NCBI GenBank assembly: GCA_013329905.1
Contig: DUJH01000016.1
Location: 22,192 to 67,261 of the forward strand
Source: Candidatus Thalassarchaeaceae archaeon
Lineage (GTDB): Archaea > Thermoplasmatota > Poseidoniia > Poseidoniales > Thalassarchaeaceae
Reading direction: 5' to 3'
DNA: 45,070 nucleotides
Positions 1-8,186 of the stretch are shown one piece after another (position 1 is the stretch's first letter; each line of letters opens with the position of its first letter). The notes under the pieces are model-generated. The model was given only the letters and a program-made list of their open reading frames with translations. It did no database searches and was not told the origin of the DNA. Made by a program: the position numbers and the translations under genes.

Positions 1-339
1 TGACATCTCATCAGGAATCGGAATAGCTCTCTCTGCGGAGATTTGAACCGATTGTGAGTATCCTCCGAATCCAGTCATCGCAAGCACGCGCTGACCGACT
101 TCGAGACCTTCTACTCCTTCACCAATCGCCGAGATCACTCCGCTTGCCTCATATCCGGGTGTAAATGGAAAATCCGGCGCCGACCCGTAGAGTCCTTGCC
201 GCATCATCAGGTCGGCGAAATTAATCCCTGCTCGTGACACCCGCACACGAACTTCTCCAGGTCCCGGAATGGTCTCCTCAAACTTCTCAATAGCAATTGA
301 ATCGAGCCCTCCGGCTTTCGTATACATAATTCGTTCCAT
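1..339 (-). CDS. Zinc-free MDR-family NAD(P)H:quinone oxidoreductase, N-terminal part (cut by window edge)
   Basis: The 113 readable codons form the GroES-like N-terminal domain of a medium-chain dehydrogenase/reductase. The segment GPGEVRVRV is followed by AGINFADLMMRQGLY and PFTPGYEASGVI, the usual signature of the quinone oxidoreductase branch. The catalytic-zinc Cys of alcohol dehydrogenases is replaced in AGINFAD, so a zinc-independent NADPH-dependent reductase of quinones or enones is expected. The Rossmann domain lies outside the window. The ATG directly follows the stop codon of the [2Fe-2S] gene, so the two are co-transcribed. The physiological substrate cannot be read from the sequence. 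Confidence 0.85.
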   Translation of the reverse strand, partial: MERIMYTKAGGLDSIAIEKFEETIPGPGEVRVRVSRAGINFADLMMRQGLYGSAPDFPFTPGYEASGVISAIGEGVEGLEVGQRVLAMTGFGGYSQSVQISAERAIPIPDEMS

Positions 340-654
340 TCACTCACCCATTCGAAATTCACTCGCCGGCTTACCTCCGGCGAGATGCTCGACGATGCGT
401 GCGATAGCCGCATCGTCGTCAGGAATAGTATACCAGATTCCATCTGGATAAATGACACAAGAGACTCCCAGCTCGCAGCGGTCGAGACAACCTGATTTGT
501 TCACTCTTACATCGCTGATTCCAGCAGCACGAGCAGCCCGCTTTAGCCGCGTCATCACATCGAGTGAGTTCTTCGCAGCACAACATTCTCGTGGCTTGCT
601 TGGGTCACGCTGATTCGTACAGACGAAAGCGTGTAAACGAAATTCTTTCGACAT
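340..654 (-). CDS. Thioredoxin-like [2Fe-2S] ferredoxin
   Basis: This 104-residue protein has the cysteine layout of thioredoxin-fold [2Fe-2S] ferredoxins: C12, C24 (next to C25), C56 and C60, with the second pair in the context SGCLDRCELG. The fold is the one used by free ferredoxins of this class and by NuoE-type subunits, so a small soluble electron carrier is the likely role. The start is supported by a GAGGTG ribosome site five bases upstream. It lies nine bases after the pterin dehydratase gene and abuts the quinone oxidoreductase gene. It might serve as redox partner to that reductase; this is inferred only from adjacency. Confidence 0.85.
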   Translation of the reverse strand: MSKEFRLHAFVCTNQRDPSKPRECCAAKNSLDVMTRLKRAARAAGISDVRVNKSGCLDRCELGVSCVIYPDGIWYTIPDDDAAIARIVEHLAGGKPASEFRMGE

Positions 655-663
655 AAATTCACC

Positions 664-990
664 TCAAATCTCATCGAATTTGGCGGCCAAAATGAAGTCG
701 GATTCGGTTAGCCCGTCAATCTTGTGTGTCCAGATGAGAGCCTTTACTCGGCCCCAGCCTAATTCGAAGTCGGCGTGATGCCCCTGTTGCTCGCAGATAG
801 CGCCGGCTGCATTGACAAAATCAAGCGCCGATTCAAAGTCAGAAAAAGTCCAGACTCGCTCAAGATGGTGGCCATCTATTACATCCCAATCGGAATTCAC
901 TTCCGACTTCATTCCCTCCGCTTCTTGAGCGGTCATCGGAGGTATACCTCCTTTGCAAGGAATACATTCCCGATTCGCAAGGTCTGACAT
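664..990 (-). CDS. phhB: Pterin-4a-carbinolamine dehydratase (PCD/DCoH)
   Basis: At 108 residues this has the normal PCD length and carries the active-site block QQGHHADFELGWGRVKAL with His71-His72, plus a second conserved His89 in the IWTH stretch. PCD dehydrates 4a-hydroxytetrahydropterin made by aromatic amino-acid hydroxylases, and some family members act in folate or molybdopterin metabolism. No hydroxylase is in the window, but a pteridine-reductase-like SDR and FolB are encoded at 18628-19814, so a folate-side role is possible. It starts three bases after the upstream hypothetical gene ends, in a tight four-gene operon. Confidence 0.9.
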   Translation of the reverse strand: MSDLANRECIPCKGGIPPMTAQEAEGMKSEVNSDWDVIDGHHLERVWTFSDFESALDFVNAAGAICEQQGHHADFELGWGRVKALIWTHKIDGLTESDFILAAKFDEI

Positions 991-993
991 ATT

Positions 994-1530
994 TCATCCC
1001 CAAAGATGGCTGTCATCAGAGCCGCCATCGGCTTGGCGTTCGGCTTGTTCGTGAACGTTTGAGCGCCGCCGCATATCTTCTTTCTCGAAGGTTAGCAGCT
1101 CCTCATCTTCGATGTATGATTTGCGAAGGTGAGTCACCAGACGTACTTCGACAATGACGTCGCGGGCAATTGAGCGGTATTGACTGTCCGCGTCTAGCAT
1201 CTCTACCGCATTTCGTGAGGTGGCGAGTAGCATCCCGCGTACCCATGGGTCAACATCTTCTCGCAATGCGCGGGCATCGATTAGTAATTCGATTAGGTCA
1301 TCTTTGCGAAGTCCACTCCTTCTATCGATCAAGGGACCGAAGAAGATGTCCTGTCGACCGTCCAGATTCGTGGCTCCATATTCCTTCGCAAGACGCTTCG
1401 CCCAGTCGGGTAGGTCGTCGATTCTCTTACCGCGGCGTTCACCGGTCATGGGGTCGCGTGCAGATGGCCATAGAAAAGCACGCTGATTGAAGAAGGATGA
1501 GCGGAGCCGCTTGGACGGAGGAGAGGTCAT
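994..1530 (-). CDS. Hypothetical protein, charged, helical
   Basis: I do not recognise this protein family. From the ATG at 1530 it has 178 residues; a later in-frame ATG at 1449 would give 151 residues beginning MTGERRGKR. The sequence is rich in Arg, Glu and Asp, appears mostly helical, lacks membrane segments and cysteine motifs, and has a low-complexity polar tail. It is the first gene of the operon that continues with the pterin dehydratase, ferredoxin and quinone oxidoreductase. The start at 1530 overlaps the start codon of the divergent GTPase gene by two bases, so the later start is plausible. Neither start has a clear ribosome site. Confidence 0.65.
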   Translation of the reverse strand: MTSPPSKRLRSSFFNQRAFLWPSARDPMTGERRGKRIDDLPDWAKRLAKEYGATNLDGRQDIFFGPLIDRRSGLRKDDLIELLIDARALREDVDPWVRGMLLATSRNAVEMLDADSQYRSIARDVIVEVRLVTHLRKSYIEDEELLTFEKEDMRRRSNVHEQAERQADGGSDDSHLWG

Positions 1531-2662
1531 GGCTTCGGTGGAGTGGCGTAGGATTCCGACTGTTCTGTATCCACAGGAGGTCTTGGACAAGGCATTCCGT
1601 CGCGCCAGCAAGCAATCACTCCTAGTCGAGGATCCCGACAAGTATCATCGTGTCCGCAAGCAGATGTCGCGGATGGTACAGGCTGCCAGTGACACGATTG
1701 CTGAGACTTTGTTGAAGTGGATTGACTTGTGGCCCAGCCTCAATGCGCAATCCTCCTTCGATCAAGCACTGGTCGATGCGGCGGTTGGAGCGGACGAATT
1801 CCGCAAGAATCTCGGCGCAATTCAGTGGGCCGCTGAGAGAGTCCGAAAAATCGCCGGTGAATCGCAAGCGAAGATGCTGAGATTCCGTTCAATAGAGCCA
1901 TTTCACGCCGAACGCAGGCATGCCTATGGTCGGATGTCATCAATCATTGAACAAATCAGCGACAATATCCTCTGGTTGGGGGAGGCCCGCGACATTCTGA
2001 GGCAACTCCCATCAATCGATGCCGCAGAGCCGTGCATCGTTGTCGCGGGCGCGCCCAATGTAGGTAAGTCCGCGTTAATCACTGAACTTTCAAGCGGCGA
2101 ACCTGAGGTTGCCGCTTACCCATTCACTACTAAGCGCCTGCACGTAGGGCATTTCGAACACCGCAGGCGAACCTACCAGATGGTCGATACACCAGGTTTG
2201 CTCGACCGCCCGATGGTCGACCGTAATCAAATCGAAATGCAGGCTATCGCCGCTTTGGAGAACGTCGGAGATGTTGTTCTCTTCCTCATCGACCTATCTG
2301 AGAAGAGCGGAATTAGCCGTGAGGATCAGGAACACCTCCTAGGTGAGGTCCGAGGGCTCCTCGCCGAGAGGCCACTCATCCTTGTCCATTCCAAGTCAGA
2401 CTTGCACGAATTGATTGAGGGAGATGAAGAAGTCATTCGCATCAGTTCGCACACAGGCCAAGGAATCGATGAGCTGCGAAGCCTGCTAATCGAGTCAATA
2501 GCCGCCGATGAGGTGAGCGACCCCCTTGCTCTGCCAGAGACATGGCCTCGTCAGGTGGAGGAGATCGAGCCTGTTGGCTCGCCAGAAGAGATTCTAGCAC
2601 GCAGAGAAGAAGCGATACGCAATTCGCCCAGACCTAAGCGTGGTCGGCGAGACAACCGTTGA
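1529..2662 (+). CDS. NOG1-family GTPase (ribosome assembly)
   Basis: This 377-residue P-loop GTPase has the helical N-terminal segment of NOG1 proteins (RRIPTVLYPQEVLDKAFRRA, residues 8-27). A G domain follows, with G1 GAPNVGKS at 174-181, a YPFTTK G2 region and DTPG as G3. Family members act in large ribosomal subunit assembly. The usual NKxD specificity motif reads HSKSD, so Asn is replaced by Ser. The start at 1529 was chosen over an upstream ATG at 1487 because a strong GGAGGAG site precedes it and the family N-terminus begins there. The C-terminal tail is basic. It ends 17 bases from the convergent zinc-ribbon gene. Confidence 0.9.
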   Translation: MASVEWRRIPTVLYPQEVLDKAFRRASKQSLLVEDPDKYHRVRKQMSRMVQAASDTIAETLLKWIDLWPSLNAQSSFDQALVDAAVGADEFRKNLGAIQWAAERVRKIAGESQAKMLRFRSIEPFHAERRHAYGRMSSIIEQISDNILWLGEARDILRQLPSIDAAEPCIVVAGAPNVGKSALITELSSGEPEVAAYPFTTKRLHVGHFEHRRRTYQMVDTPGLLDRPMVDRNQIEMQAIAALENVGDVVLFLIDLSEKSGISREDQEHLLGEVRGLLAERPLILVHSKSDLHELIEGDEEVIRISSHTGQGIDELRSLLIESIAADEVSDPLALPETWPRQVEEIEPVGSPEEILARREEAIRNSPRPKRGRRDNR

Positions 2663-2679
2663 TTGTGTGCAGCCGCGCA

Positions 2680-2895
2680 TCATTCAGCGTGGAACTGAGC
2701 CCCACAAGTGACGCAGTAGATGGTGTGGCCACCGTGAGATCTTGCAAGACCCTCGGCCCTAATCTGAGCACCGCATGTTTTGCACTCGGTAACCGCCATG
2801 CACCCTCGAGGGTCAACCAGTTCTTCAACCCTCTCGGGACCGTTGTATGGTTCTTCCAATGACTGATTACACTCTGTGGTGAATCTATCAAGCAT
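2680..2895 (-). CDS. Small zinc-ribbon protein
   Basis: This 71-residue protein carries two CxxC knuckles, C38-x2-C41 and C61-x2-C64, each followed by GAQ. That is the form of a single zinc ribbon. An internal Met33 would give a 39-residue product that is essentially the ribbon alone. The first ATG overlaps the end of the upstream membrane-protein gene by eight bases, which suggests translational coupling. Such small ribbons are common in archaea and may bind nucleic acid or protein; nothing here fixes the partner. Confidence 0.7.
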   Translation of the reverse strand: MLDRFTTECNQSLEEPYNGPERVEELVDPRGCMAVTECKTCGAQIRAEGLARSHGGHTIYCVTCGAQFHAE

Positions 2896-3472
2896 TGACG
2901 AACTTCTTCCAGAAGAGCTTGATTGGGAAAATCATCTCGAAACCTCCAACCATCAGTAATATCCCTATGAGAGCGAGCATAATTTCGCCGACAGTCGAGA
3001 TGTGAATTGAGGTGCTGATAGTCACCAATTGGTCGTCGAGATTCGCCCCATCACGTCCAGCGCTGGTAAAGCGATAATCGCCTGGCTCGAGAGAGAAAGT
3101 GAATTCATCGTCATAATCCGGGCCCCCCGCAACGAACTCAAAATCCTCCGCCTCACAGGTAGTCAATCCATTGGAGTCCGGCGGACAAGATTCTGCATAG
3201 TCAGCGTCGACAACGCCGATCCAAGCCTTTGCCGGCTCGCTCCACTCGATAGTCACTTGAACATCGAGCAAACTGAATCCCCAGGGGACATAGAAGTTCG
3301 AGCCGGTCATTCCGACTGGACATCCTCCTGCGTCGTCGTCCAAACATGGAACTGTTGTAGCGCTGACACGCGTCTCCTCGAGGTTGATTCCAACAAGACT
3401 CGCGGTGACCAAAATCAGGCATACGAATCCGACGAATCCGGGAAGGACTCCGAGGACTCGAACCATCTTCAT
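2888..3472 (-). CDS. Membrane protein with an extracytoplasmic Cys-containing domain
   Basis: I do not recognise a named family. The 194-residue product has an N-terminal hydrophobic segment (about residues 5-30) and a C-terminal one (about 160-182). Between them lies an acidic beta-rich domain of about 125 residues with four cysteines in two neighbouring pairs, suggesting disulphides and an outside location. The phrase FSLEPGDYRFTSAG resembles beta-sandwich domains that follow a signal anchor. The short cytoplasmic tail is basic. It overlaps the zinc-ribbon gene and lies near two other small ORFs, so it is probably one transcript with them. Confidence 0.7.
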   Translation of the reverse strand: MKMVRVLGVLPGFVGFVCLILVTASLVGINLEETRVSATTVPCLDDDAGGCPVGMTGSNFYVPWGFSLLDVQVTIEWSEPAKAWIGVVDADYAESCPPDSNGLTTCEAEDFEFVAGGPDYDDEFTFSLEPGDYRFTSAGRDGANLDDQLVTISTSIHISTVGEIMLALIGILLMVGGFEMIFPIKLFWKKFVNA

Positions 3473-3520
3473 GCAGATTGCCCCATTGTGCTGAGTGTTG
3501 AACCTGACGATGCCTCGTCG

Positions 3521-3820
3521 TCACAGAGATGAGAGTAATGCGAGAAGAATAGCAATTGCTGGGAAGAGATAGAGCATGATTGTCAGACGCTTCCTTGACT
3601 TTTCTCGTTTCTCGTTCGTTGCTTCGCACTCCTCGTCGGAGCACACCGGGGGTTCTGCTTTGAGCGGGATAGGCGCCCAGCAGACTGAGCAGTGCCTATG
3701 TGGGCTGACTCCAGATGCGCTGGTGGTTCGCTTGCTCCGGCCGCGCTCACGCGCGGCCGTATCTCTTGCCTGAGCCGCTGTTCTTGTTGCGGCCTTTGCA
3801 ATTCTGTCCTTCCGACTCAT
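3521..3820 (-). CDS. DUF2116-like zinc-ribbon protein with C-terminal membrane anchor
   Basis: The product (99 residues from the ATG at 3820) has a basic N-terminus rich in Arg, Lys and Ala. A treble-clef type zinc ribbon follows (HCSVCWAPIP, then VCSDEECE), and then a single hydrophobic helix at the C-terminus (about residues 77-98). This matches the archaeal DUF2116 arrangement of a predicted nucleic-acid-binding ribbon plus a tail anchor. A GTG at 3829 would add three residues and directly abuts the UMP kinase stop codon. I prefer the ATG. The gene lies downstream of pyrH on the same strand and is probably co-transcribed with it. Confidence 0.75.
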   Translation of the reverse strand: MSRKDRIAKAATRTAAQARDTAARERGRSKRTTSASGVSPHRHCSVCWAPIPLKAEPPVCSDEECEATNEKREKSRKRLTIMLYLFPAIAILLALLSSL

Positions 3821-3829
3821 ACGAATCAC

Positions 3830-4540
3830 TCATTCTTCTTCGGACTCGATCACAGTGCCCTCGAAAGCCTCGCCTTCGATGGCGGATCGGATGAGGGCTG
3901 GTTTTCGTCCGTCGAGGATGCACAAGGTCATCCTCGCTTCGGCAGCGTCGGCCACTCCCATGGGGTCGACGACGCCGGTTGGTCCTGCGCGATTGTGTTC
4001 GGCTGGCCCAACGATTTCCTGTAATTCATCGTGGGTCAATGAGTCGTAAGAACGGGCGTCCGCGTCTGTTCGTGGATCTGAAGTATAGACGCGGTCGACA
4101 TTGGTGCCGATGATGCAGCGGTCGGCTCCGCTAGCGATTGCTAGGCGGATGGCGACTGCGTCGGTCGTATGGCCAGGGGTCGTACCACCCATGACCACGA
4201 CCGGTCTCTCGTCGAAGAGCATGGTCGCTTCGTTAATCGAATGAGGAATGGTTCCTGAGACCATGACTCCGGCATCAGCCAGCGCCTCTCGCACCATTGT
4301 AGCGTTCAGACGAGTCGCTGCGATGCCGATTCGGTCGAGGCGATCCTCGTTATCGACAATTGGGCGAGCGAGGGCAATTCCCTCCCTCGCCGGAGCGCCT
4401 CCGCCGACGACAATTCCGATTCTATCGTCGACCGTAACACGGTCGCGGATGATGCCAACAAGCTCCTCAAGCCACGCGTGTCGCTCGTCGACCTCGGGCC
4501 TCAGAAGACTGCCTCCGAGGGCGAGTACTATGGTCGCCAT
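3830..4540 (-). CDS. pyrH: Archaeal-type uridylate (UMP) kinase
   Basis: This amino-acid-kinase-fold enzyme phosphorylates UMP to UDP with ATP. Visible family features are the N-terminal LALGGSLLRP, the glycine-rich GIVVGGGAPAREG, the GGTTPGHTTDAVAI segment, and GTNVDRVYTSDPR in the nucleotide site. The start at 4540 (MATIVLALGGSLL, 236 residues) fits the usual family N-terminus; an ATG at 4570 would add ten residues with no family counterpart. It is divergent from prf1 across about 100 bases. The C-terminal acidic EEE tail is unusual but short. Confidence 0.9.
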   Translation of the reverse strand: MATIVLALGGSLLRPEVDERHAWLEELVGIIRDRVTVDDRIGIVVGGGAPAREGIALARPIVDNEDRLDRIGIAATRLNATMVREALADAGVMVSGTIPHSINEATMLFDERPVVVMGGTTPGHTTDAVAIRLAIASGADRCIIGTNVDRVYTSDPRTDADARSYDSLTHDELQEIVGPAEHNRAGPTGVVDPMGVADAAEARMTLCILDGRKPALIRSAIEGEAFEGTVIESEEE

Positions 4541-4640
4541 CGTCCATTCGGGGATGAGTGCCCCTTTCAATGCCTTCGTTGGATACGCGCGAGAGGGTTG
4601 AAATGCCGCTTGCTGCGGCCTTGCGGATGGAGGCTTTGCT

Positions 4641-5888
4641 ATGGCTGATGACTTGGAGATGCAGCAGCGAAGGCTGCGTATGAAGAAGTCCTTCGAGGAG
4701 CTTCAAGGCATGCGCGGGATGGGCACCGAACTCGTCACCGTAATCATCCCGCCAGACCGACTGATTAGTGATGTCAGAGGTCAGCTAGGGCAAGAGTCTG
4801 CTCAAGCAGCCAACATCAAGTCGAAGTCGACTCGAAAGCACGTAGGAGATGCCATCGAGTCGGCTATCGCAGTTCTAAATCGCTACAAAACAGCGGGGGA
4901 GAACGGCCTAGGAATTTTCGTGGGCCACGTAATCGTGGGGAATAACAAGTCTCGTTTGGTCACTGTTGTAATCGATGACCCACCAGAGATTTTCTCATCA
5001 TTCCGATATCGCTGCGATTCAACATTCGAACTCACCCAACTCGAGGACATGCTGATCGATCGCACCTCATACGGACTTTTCGTCATCGACCGCGGCGAAG
5101 CCGCTTTCGGAATCGCCACGGGTAAGCGCATCCATTGTCAGGAGGAATTGCAATCCAATATCATGGGTAAGCACCGACAAGGAGGTCAATCAGCCCAGAG
5201 ATTCGAGAGATTGATCGAGGAGGCTGCTCATAATTTCTTCAAGCGGGCCACCGAGCACGCCTGCAATTACTGGCTACCAAATATCGCCGACATCAAAGGA
5301 ATCATCGTCGGTGGCCCTGGCCAAACCAAGGACTTCGTCGTGAAGAACGACTATTTCCACCACGAGATCAAGAAATTGGTTCGCGAGCCCTTCTTCGACG
5401 TTGGCTACTCGAATGAGAGTGGCCTAAGGGAACTCGTTCAGCGCGCGGGCGCGCTGATGGATCAGATTGAACTTGATGCTGAGCGTAAGATCGTCGACAA
5501 TTTCCTGCGCGAGGTTATGCAGGCCCATCCCAAGGCGACCTATGGTGAGATGATGATTAGGTCGGCGCTCGATCAGGGCGCTGTCGATATGTTGCTGCTT
5601 TCTGAGGGGCTGCGAAAGCGCCGTGTTGGATGGAGATGCAAGCCCTGCAAGCACGAATGGGAAGCGAGTCAGAACCATCGCTCGGAGATTCCAGATTGTC
5701 CGAAATGTGATTCGGAGGATGTCAAGGAAGATCCAGATAGAACCATGGATATGATTGATGAATTGACACAATTAGCGGGACACACTTCTGCCAAGGTGCG
5801 TTTGATTTCGATGGATTCCGAGGAGGGTGCGACCCTTTACACTTCATTCGGCGGAATCGCTGCAATGCTGAGGTACTCTCTTACTTGA
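4641..5888 (+). CDS. prf1: Peptide chain release factor subunit 1 (aRF1)
   Basis: The 415-residue product is the archaeal class I release factor that reads all three stop codons and triggers peptidyl-tRNA hydrolysis. The stop-codon recognition motif NIKS is at residues 58-61 and the YxCxxxF motif appears as YRCDSTF. The catalytic GGQ is at 181-183. A C-terminal minidomain has two zinc knuckles (CKPC and CPKC). Length is normal for the family. A GGAGG site precedes the ATG by about nine bases. The downstream argS begins ten bases after the stop, so the two form a translation-related operon. Confidence 0.97.
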   Translation: MADDLEMQQRRLRMKKSFEELQGMRGMGTELVTVIIPPDRLISDVRGQLGQESAQAANIKSKSTRKHVGDAIESAIAVLNRYKTAGENGLGIFVGHVIVGNNKSRLVTVVIDDPPEIFSSFRYRCDSTFELTQLEDMLIDRTSYGLFVIDRGEAAFGIATGKRIHCQEELQSNIMGKHRQGGQSAQRFERLIEEAAHNFFKRATEHACNYWLPNIADIKGIIVGGPGQTKDFVVKNDYFHHEIKKLVREPFFDVGYSNESGLRELVQRAGALMDQIELDAERKIVDNFLREVMQAHPKATYGEMMIRSALDQGAVDMLLLSEGLRKRRVGWRCKPCKHEWEASQNHRSEIPDCPKCDSEDVKEDPDRTMDMIDELTQLAGHTSAKVRLISMDSEEGATLYTSFGGIAAMLRYSLT

Positions 5889-5898
5889 GGTGGATGAA

Positions 5899-7626
5899 AT
5901 GCGAGATTTGGTAGAAGCGATTCGCCCCCTTCTCAAAGCGGTCATGTCTGATTTGGAGGTGGGTGAGGAAGATTGGTCTGGGCTGCTCGCCGGCTCGACA
6001 GTTTCGGACTTCGCTGATGTTGCGATGCCGTGCCATTCTCTGTCGCGGGTTTTGCGTAAGTCTCCGGCTGTAATTGCAGAGGATATGTTGGCTGGTTTAG
6101 GTTCCAGTACCGCGGGGATTTGCACGGTCAGTTCGGTCAATGGCTTCCTCAATTTCACCGCTGATTCTGAGTGGTTGTCGATGCGGATGGAGGAGGCGGC
6201 TGCCGATGAGCGGCTCCGTGTTGCCGTCGAAGACTCCCGCATCATTGTCATCGACTATTCTTCACCAAATGTCGCGAAGCACATGCATGTTGGACACCTC
6301 CGATCCACGGTCATCGGTGATGCACTGAATCGCATGCTTACCTACAAGGGACATACAGTCGTACCTGAGAACCACGTTGGTGATTGGGGCACGCCATTCG
6401 GTATGCTCATCGAGCATCTTATCGATATCGGCGTCGAGACTCCTCCTGACGAGATTGATCTCGGTTCATTCTACTCTGATGCTCGCAGTAAATTCGATTC
6501 CGACGCTGCCTTTGCCGACCGCGCGCGTAAGAGAGTAGTTCGGATGCAAGCGAGTGAGCCAGAGACGATTGCTCACTGGCATATGCTCGTGAATCGCTCG
6601 TTGCTCCACTTCAACGATGTCTACCAGATGATGGGAGTTCTGCTGACCGATGATGACCTTGCTGGTGAGTCGAAGTACGAGGCAGCGCTGCCGGATGTTG
6701 TCGATATGTTAGCAGCGGCAGGGCTGCTTGAGGAGAGCGAGGGAGCTAAGGTAGTCTATCCTGAGGGTTGGATAAATCGCGAGGGTGAGCCGCTGCCTCT
6801 GATTATCCAGAAGGCTGACGGTGGCTACAATTATGCAACCAGCGACCTCGCCTGTATCATCGATAGGATTCAGAATGTCGGCAGCCGAGATTTCCTCTAC
6901 GTAGTCGGCGCCGAGCAGGCTCAGCACTTCGCGATGGTATTCGAAGTAGCGCGAAGTGCTGGCTTTATGGACGAGTCCGTCAATGCTATTCACGTTCCAT
7001 TCGGCCTCGTTTTGGGAACAGATGGCAAGAAACTCGCGAGCAGGACAGGAGGCGCTGTGCAACTCAAGGACCTACTCGTCGAAGCAGTCGAAAGGGCTGA
7101 TTCGCTCATCGCAGAGAAGAACCCAGAACTCCCTGCAGATGAGCGCGCCGAAGTTGCTCACATGCTTGGAATCGGCTCTGTAAAGTATGCCGACCTATCC
7201 ACAGATCGAACCAATAATTACACATTTGACTGGGAGAAGATGCTCTCCTTCGAAGGTAATACTGCACCCTATCTGCAGTACGCACACGCACGTATCTGCA
7301 GCATCTTCTCCAAGGCCGAAATCGAGCGAGATAGTATCCAGAATGCCTCAATCTCGCTCGATGATGAGCGCGAAGCAACACTTGCCAGAGCCATCATTGC
7401 TTTCCCCCAAGCGCTCGACTTGGCCTGTGCAACCCACTCGCCGCACAAGTTAGCCACACAACTCCACGCAATCGCCCAGGCCTTCGCTTCATTCTACGAA
7501 TCCTGCCCCGTCCTCGCATCCGAGGGCTCGACCCGAGAGAGTCGCTTGGCCCTTTGTGATCTGACGGCCAGAACTCTCGAAACCGGACTTTCACTCCTCG
7601 GAATTAGCGTCCCTCAACGAATGTGA
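5899..7626 (+). CDS. argS: Arginyl-tRNA synthetase
   Basis: This class I synthetase charges tRNA-Arg. The HIGH signature reads HVGH at residues 130-133 in the context SSPNVAKHMHVGHLRST. The KMSKS region has the ArgRS-type form GTDGKKLASRTGG. The C-terminal anticodon-binding DALR-type domain ends the protein (575 residues). The start is the ATG at 5899, because the GAGGTGG at 5887-5893 forms a ribosome site for it; a GTG at 5890 would place that site inside the gene. It follows prf1 closely. Confidence 0.95.
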   Translation: MRDLVEAIRPLLKAVMSDLEVGEEDWSGLLAGSTVSDFADVAMPCHSLSRVLRKSPAVIAEDMLAGLGSSTAGICTVSSVNGFLNFTADSEWLSMRMEEAAADERLRVAVEDSRIIVIDYSSPNVAKHMHVGHLRSTVIGDALNRMLTYKGHTVVPENHVGDWGTPFGMLIEHLIDIGVETPPDEIDLGSFYSDARSKFDSDAAFADRARKRVVRMQASEPETIAHWHMLVNRSLLHFNDVYQMMGVLLTDDDLAGESKYEAALPDVVDMLAAAGLLEESEGAKVVYPEGWINREGEPLPLIIQKADGGYNYATSDLACIIDRIQNVGSRDFLYVVGAEQAQHFAMVFEVARSAGFMDESVNAIHVPFGLVLGTDGKKLASRTGGAVQLKDLLVEAVERADSLIAEKNPELPADERAEVAHMLGIGSVKYADLSTDRTNNYTFDWEKMLSFEGNTAPYLQYAHARICSIFSKAEIERDSIQNASISLDDEREATLARAIIAFPQALDLACATHSPHKLATQLHAIAQAFASFYESCPVLASEGSTRESRLALCDLTARTLETGLSLLGISVPQRM

Positions 7627-7700
7627 GTGAGCCAAAGCCAGAGTGATTTGGGGCAATTCGCCTCGCGCGACCTTGAAATTGGTGATTCCCTCGCGCTGTC

Positions 7701-8159
7701 ATGGTTTCAGTAGGCGACATGGCACCCGATTTCGAATTGATGGCTTTCGACAAGACAATGTTTCGACTCTCCGATTCAATCGGAAATCGAGTCGTGATCC
7801 TGTTCTATCCTGCAGCATTCACAGGCGTCTGTAGCAAGGAAATGTGCACCTTCACCGATTCGATGAATCGCCTCGAAGCCGCTGAAGCCGAAGTCCTCGG
7901 CATCTCAGTAGATGGCATATTTGCCAATGCGGCATTCGCTGACGCCAACGAAATTGGCTTCCCACTTCTTTCAGACACTGACCGCATCGCCACCGATGCA
8001 TACGGCGTAGGCATTCCATTCGTCATGCCGGATTATATCGCAGCCCAGCGCTCGGTCTTCGTAATCGAGGCAAATGGCAAAATCAGTTATGCTTGGATTG
8101 CCGAGAACCCGGGAATCGAGCCAGACTACGAAGCCGTTCTATCACACCTCGAAAATTGA
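7701..8159 (+). CDS. Peroxiredoxin (AhpC/TSA family, PrxQ/BCP-like)
   Basis: This 152-residue thiol peroxidase reduces hydrogen and alkyl peroxides. The N-terminus VGDMAPDFEL and the active site YPAAFTGVCSKEMCTF are typical. The peroxidatic Cys is followed four residues later by a second Cys, the spacing used for an intramolecular disulphide in PrxQ/BCP-type enzymes. The gene lies 74 bases after argS and may have its own promoter, though I see no clear box. It ends just before a perfect hairpin that separates it from the convergent peptidase. Confidence 0.92.
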   Translation: MVSVGDMAPDFELMAFDKTMFRLSDSIGNRVVILFYPAAFTGVCSKEMCTFTDSMNRLEAAEAEVLGISVDGIFANAAFADANEIGFPLLSDTDRIATDAYGVGIPFVMPDYIAAQRSVFVIEANGKISYAWIAENPGIEPDYEAVLSHLEN

Positions 8160-8164
8160 TTCGA

Positions 8165-8181
8165 GAGCGCGATGCGCGCTC
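8165..8181. terminator. Compact perfect hairpin between convergent genes
   Basis: A seven-base inverted repeat (GAGCGCG, loop ATG, CGCGCTC) starts five bases after the peroxiredoxin stop and ends five bases before the peptidase stop. It could fold in transcripts from either side. There is no T-run next to it, so it is not a standard archaeal U-tract terminator; an end-protecting or pausing hairpin is equally possible. Confidence 0.5.
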
Positions 8182-8186
8182 GGCGT

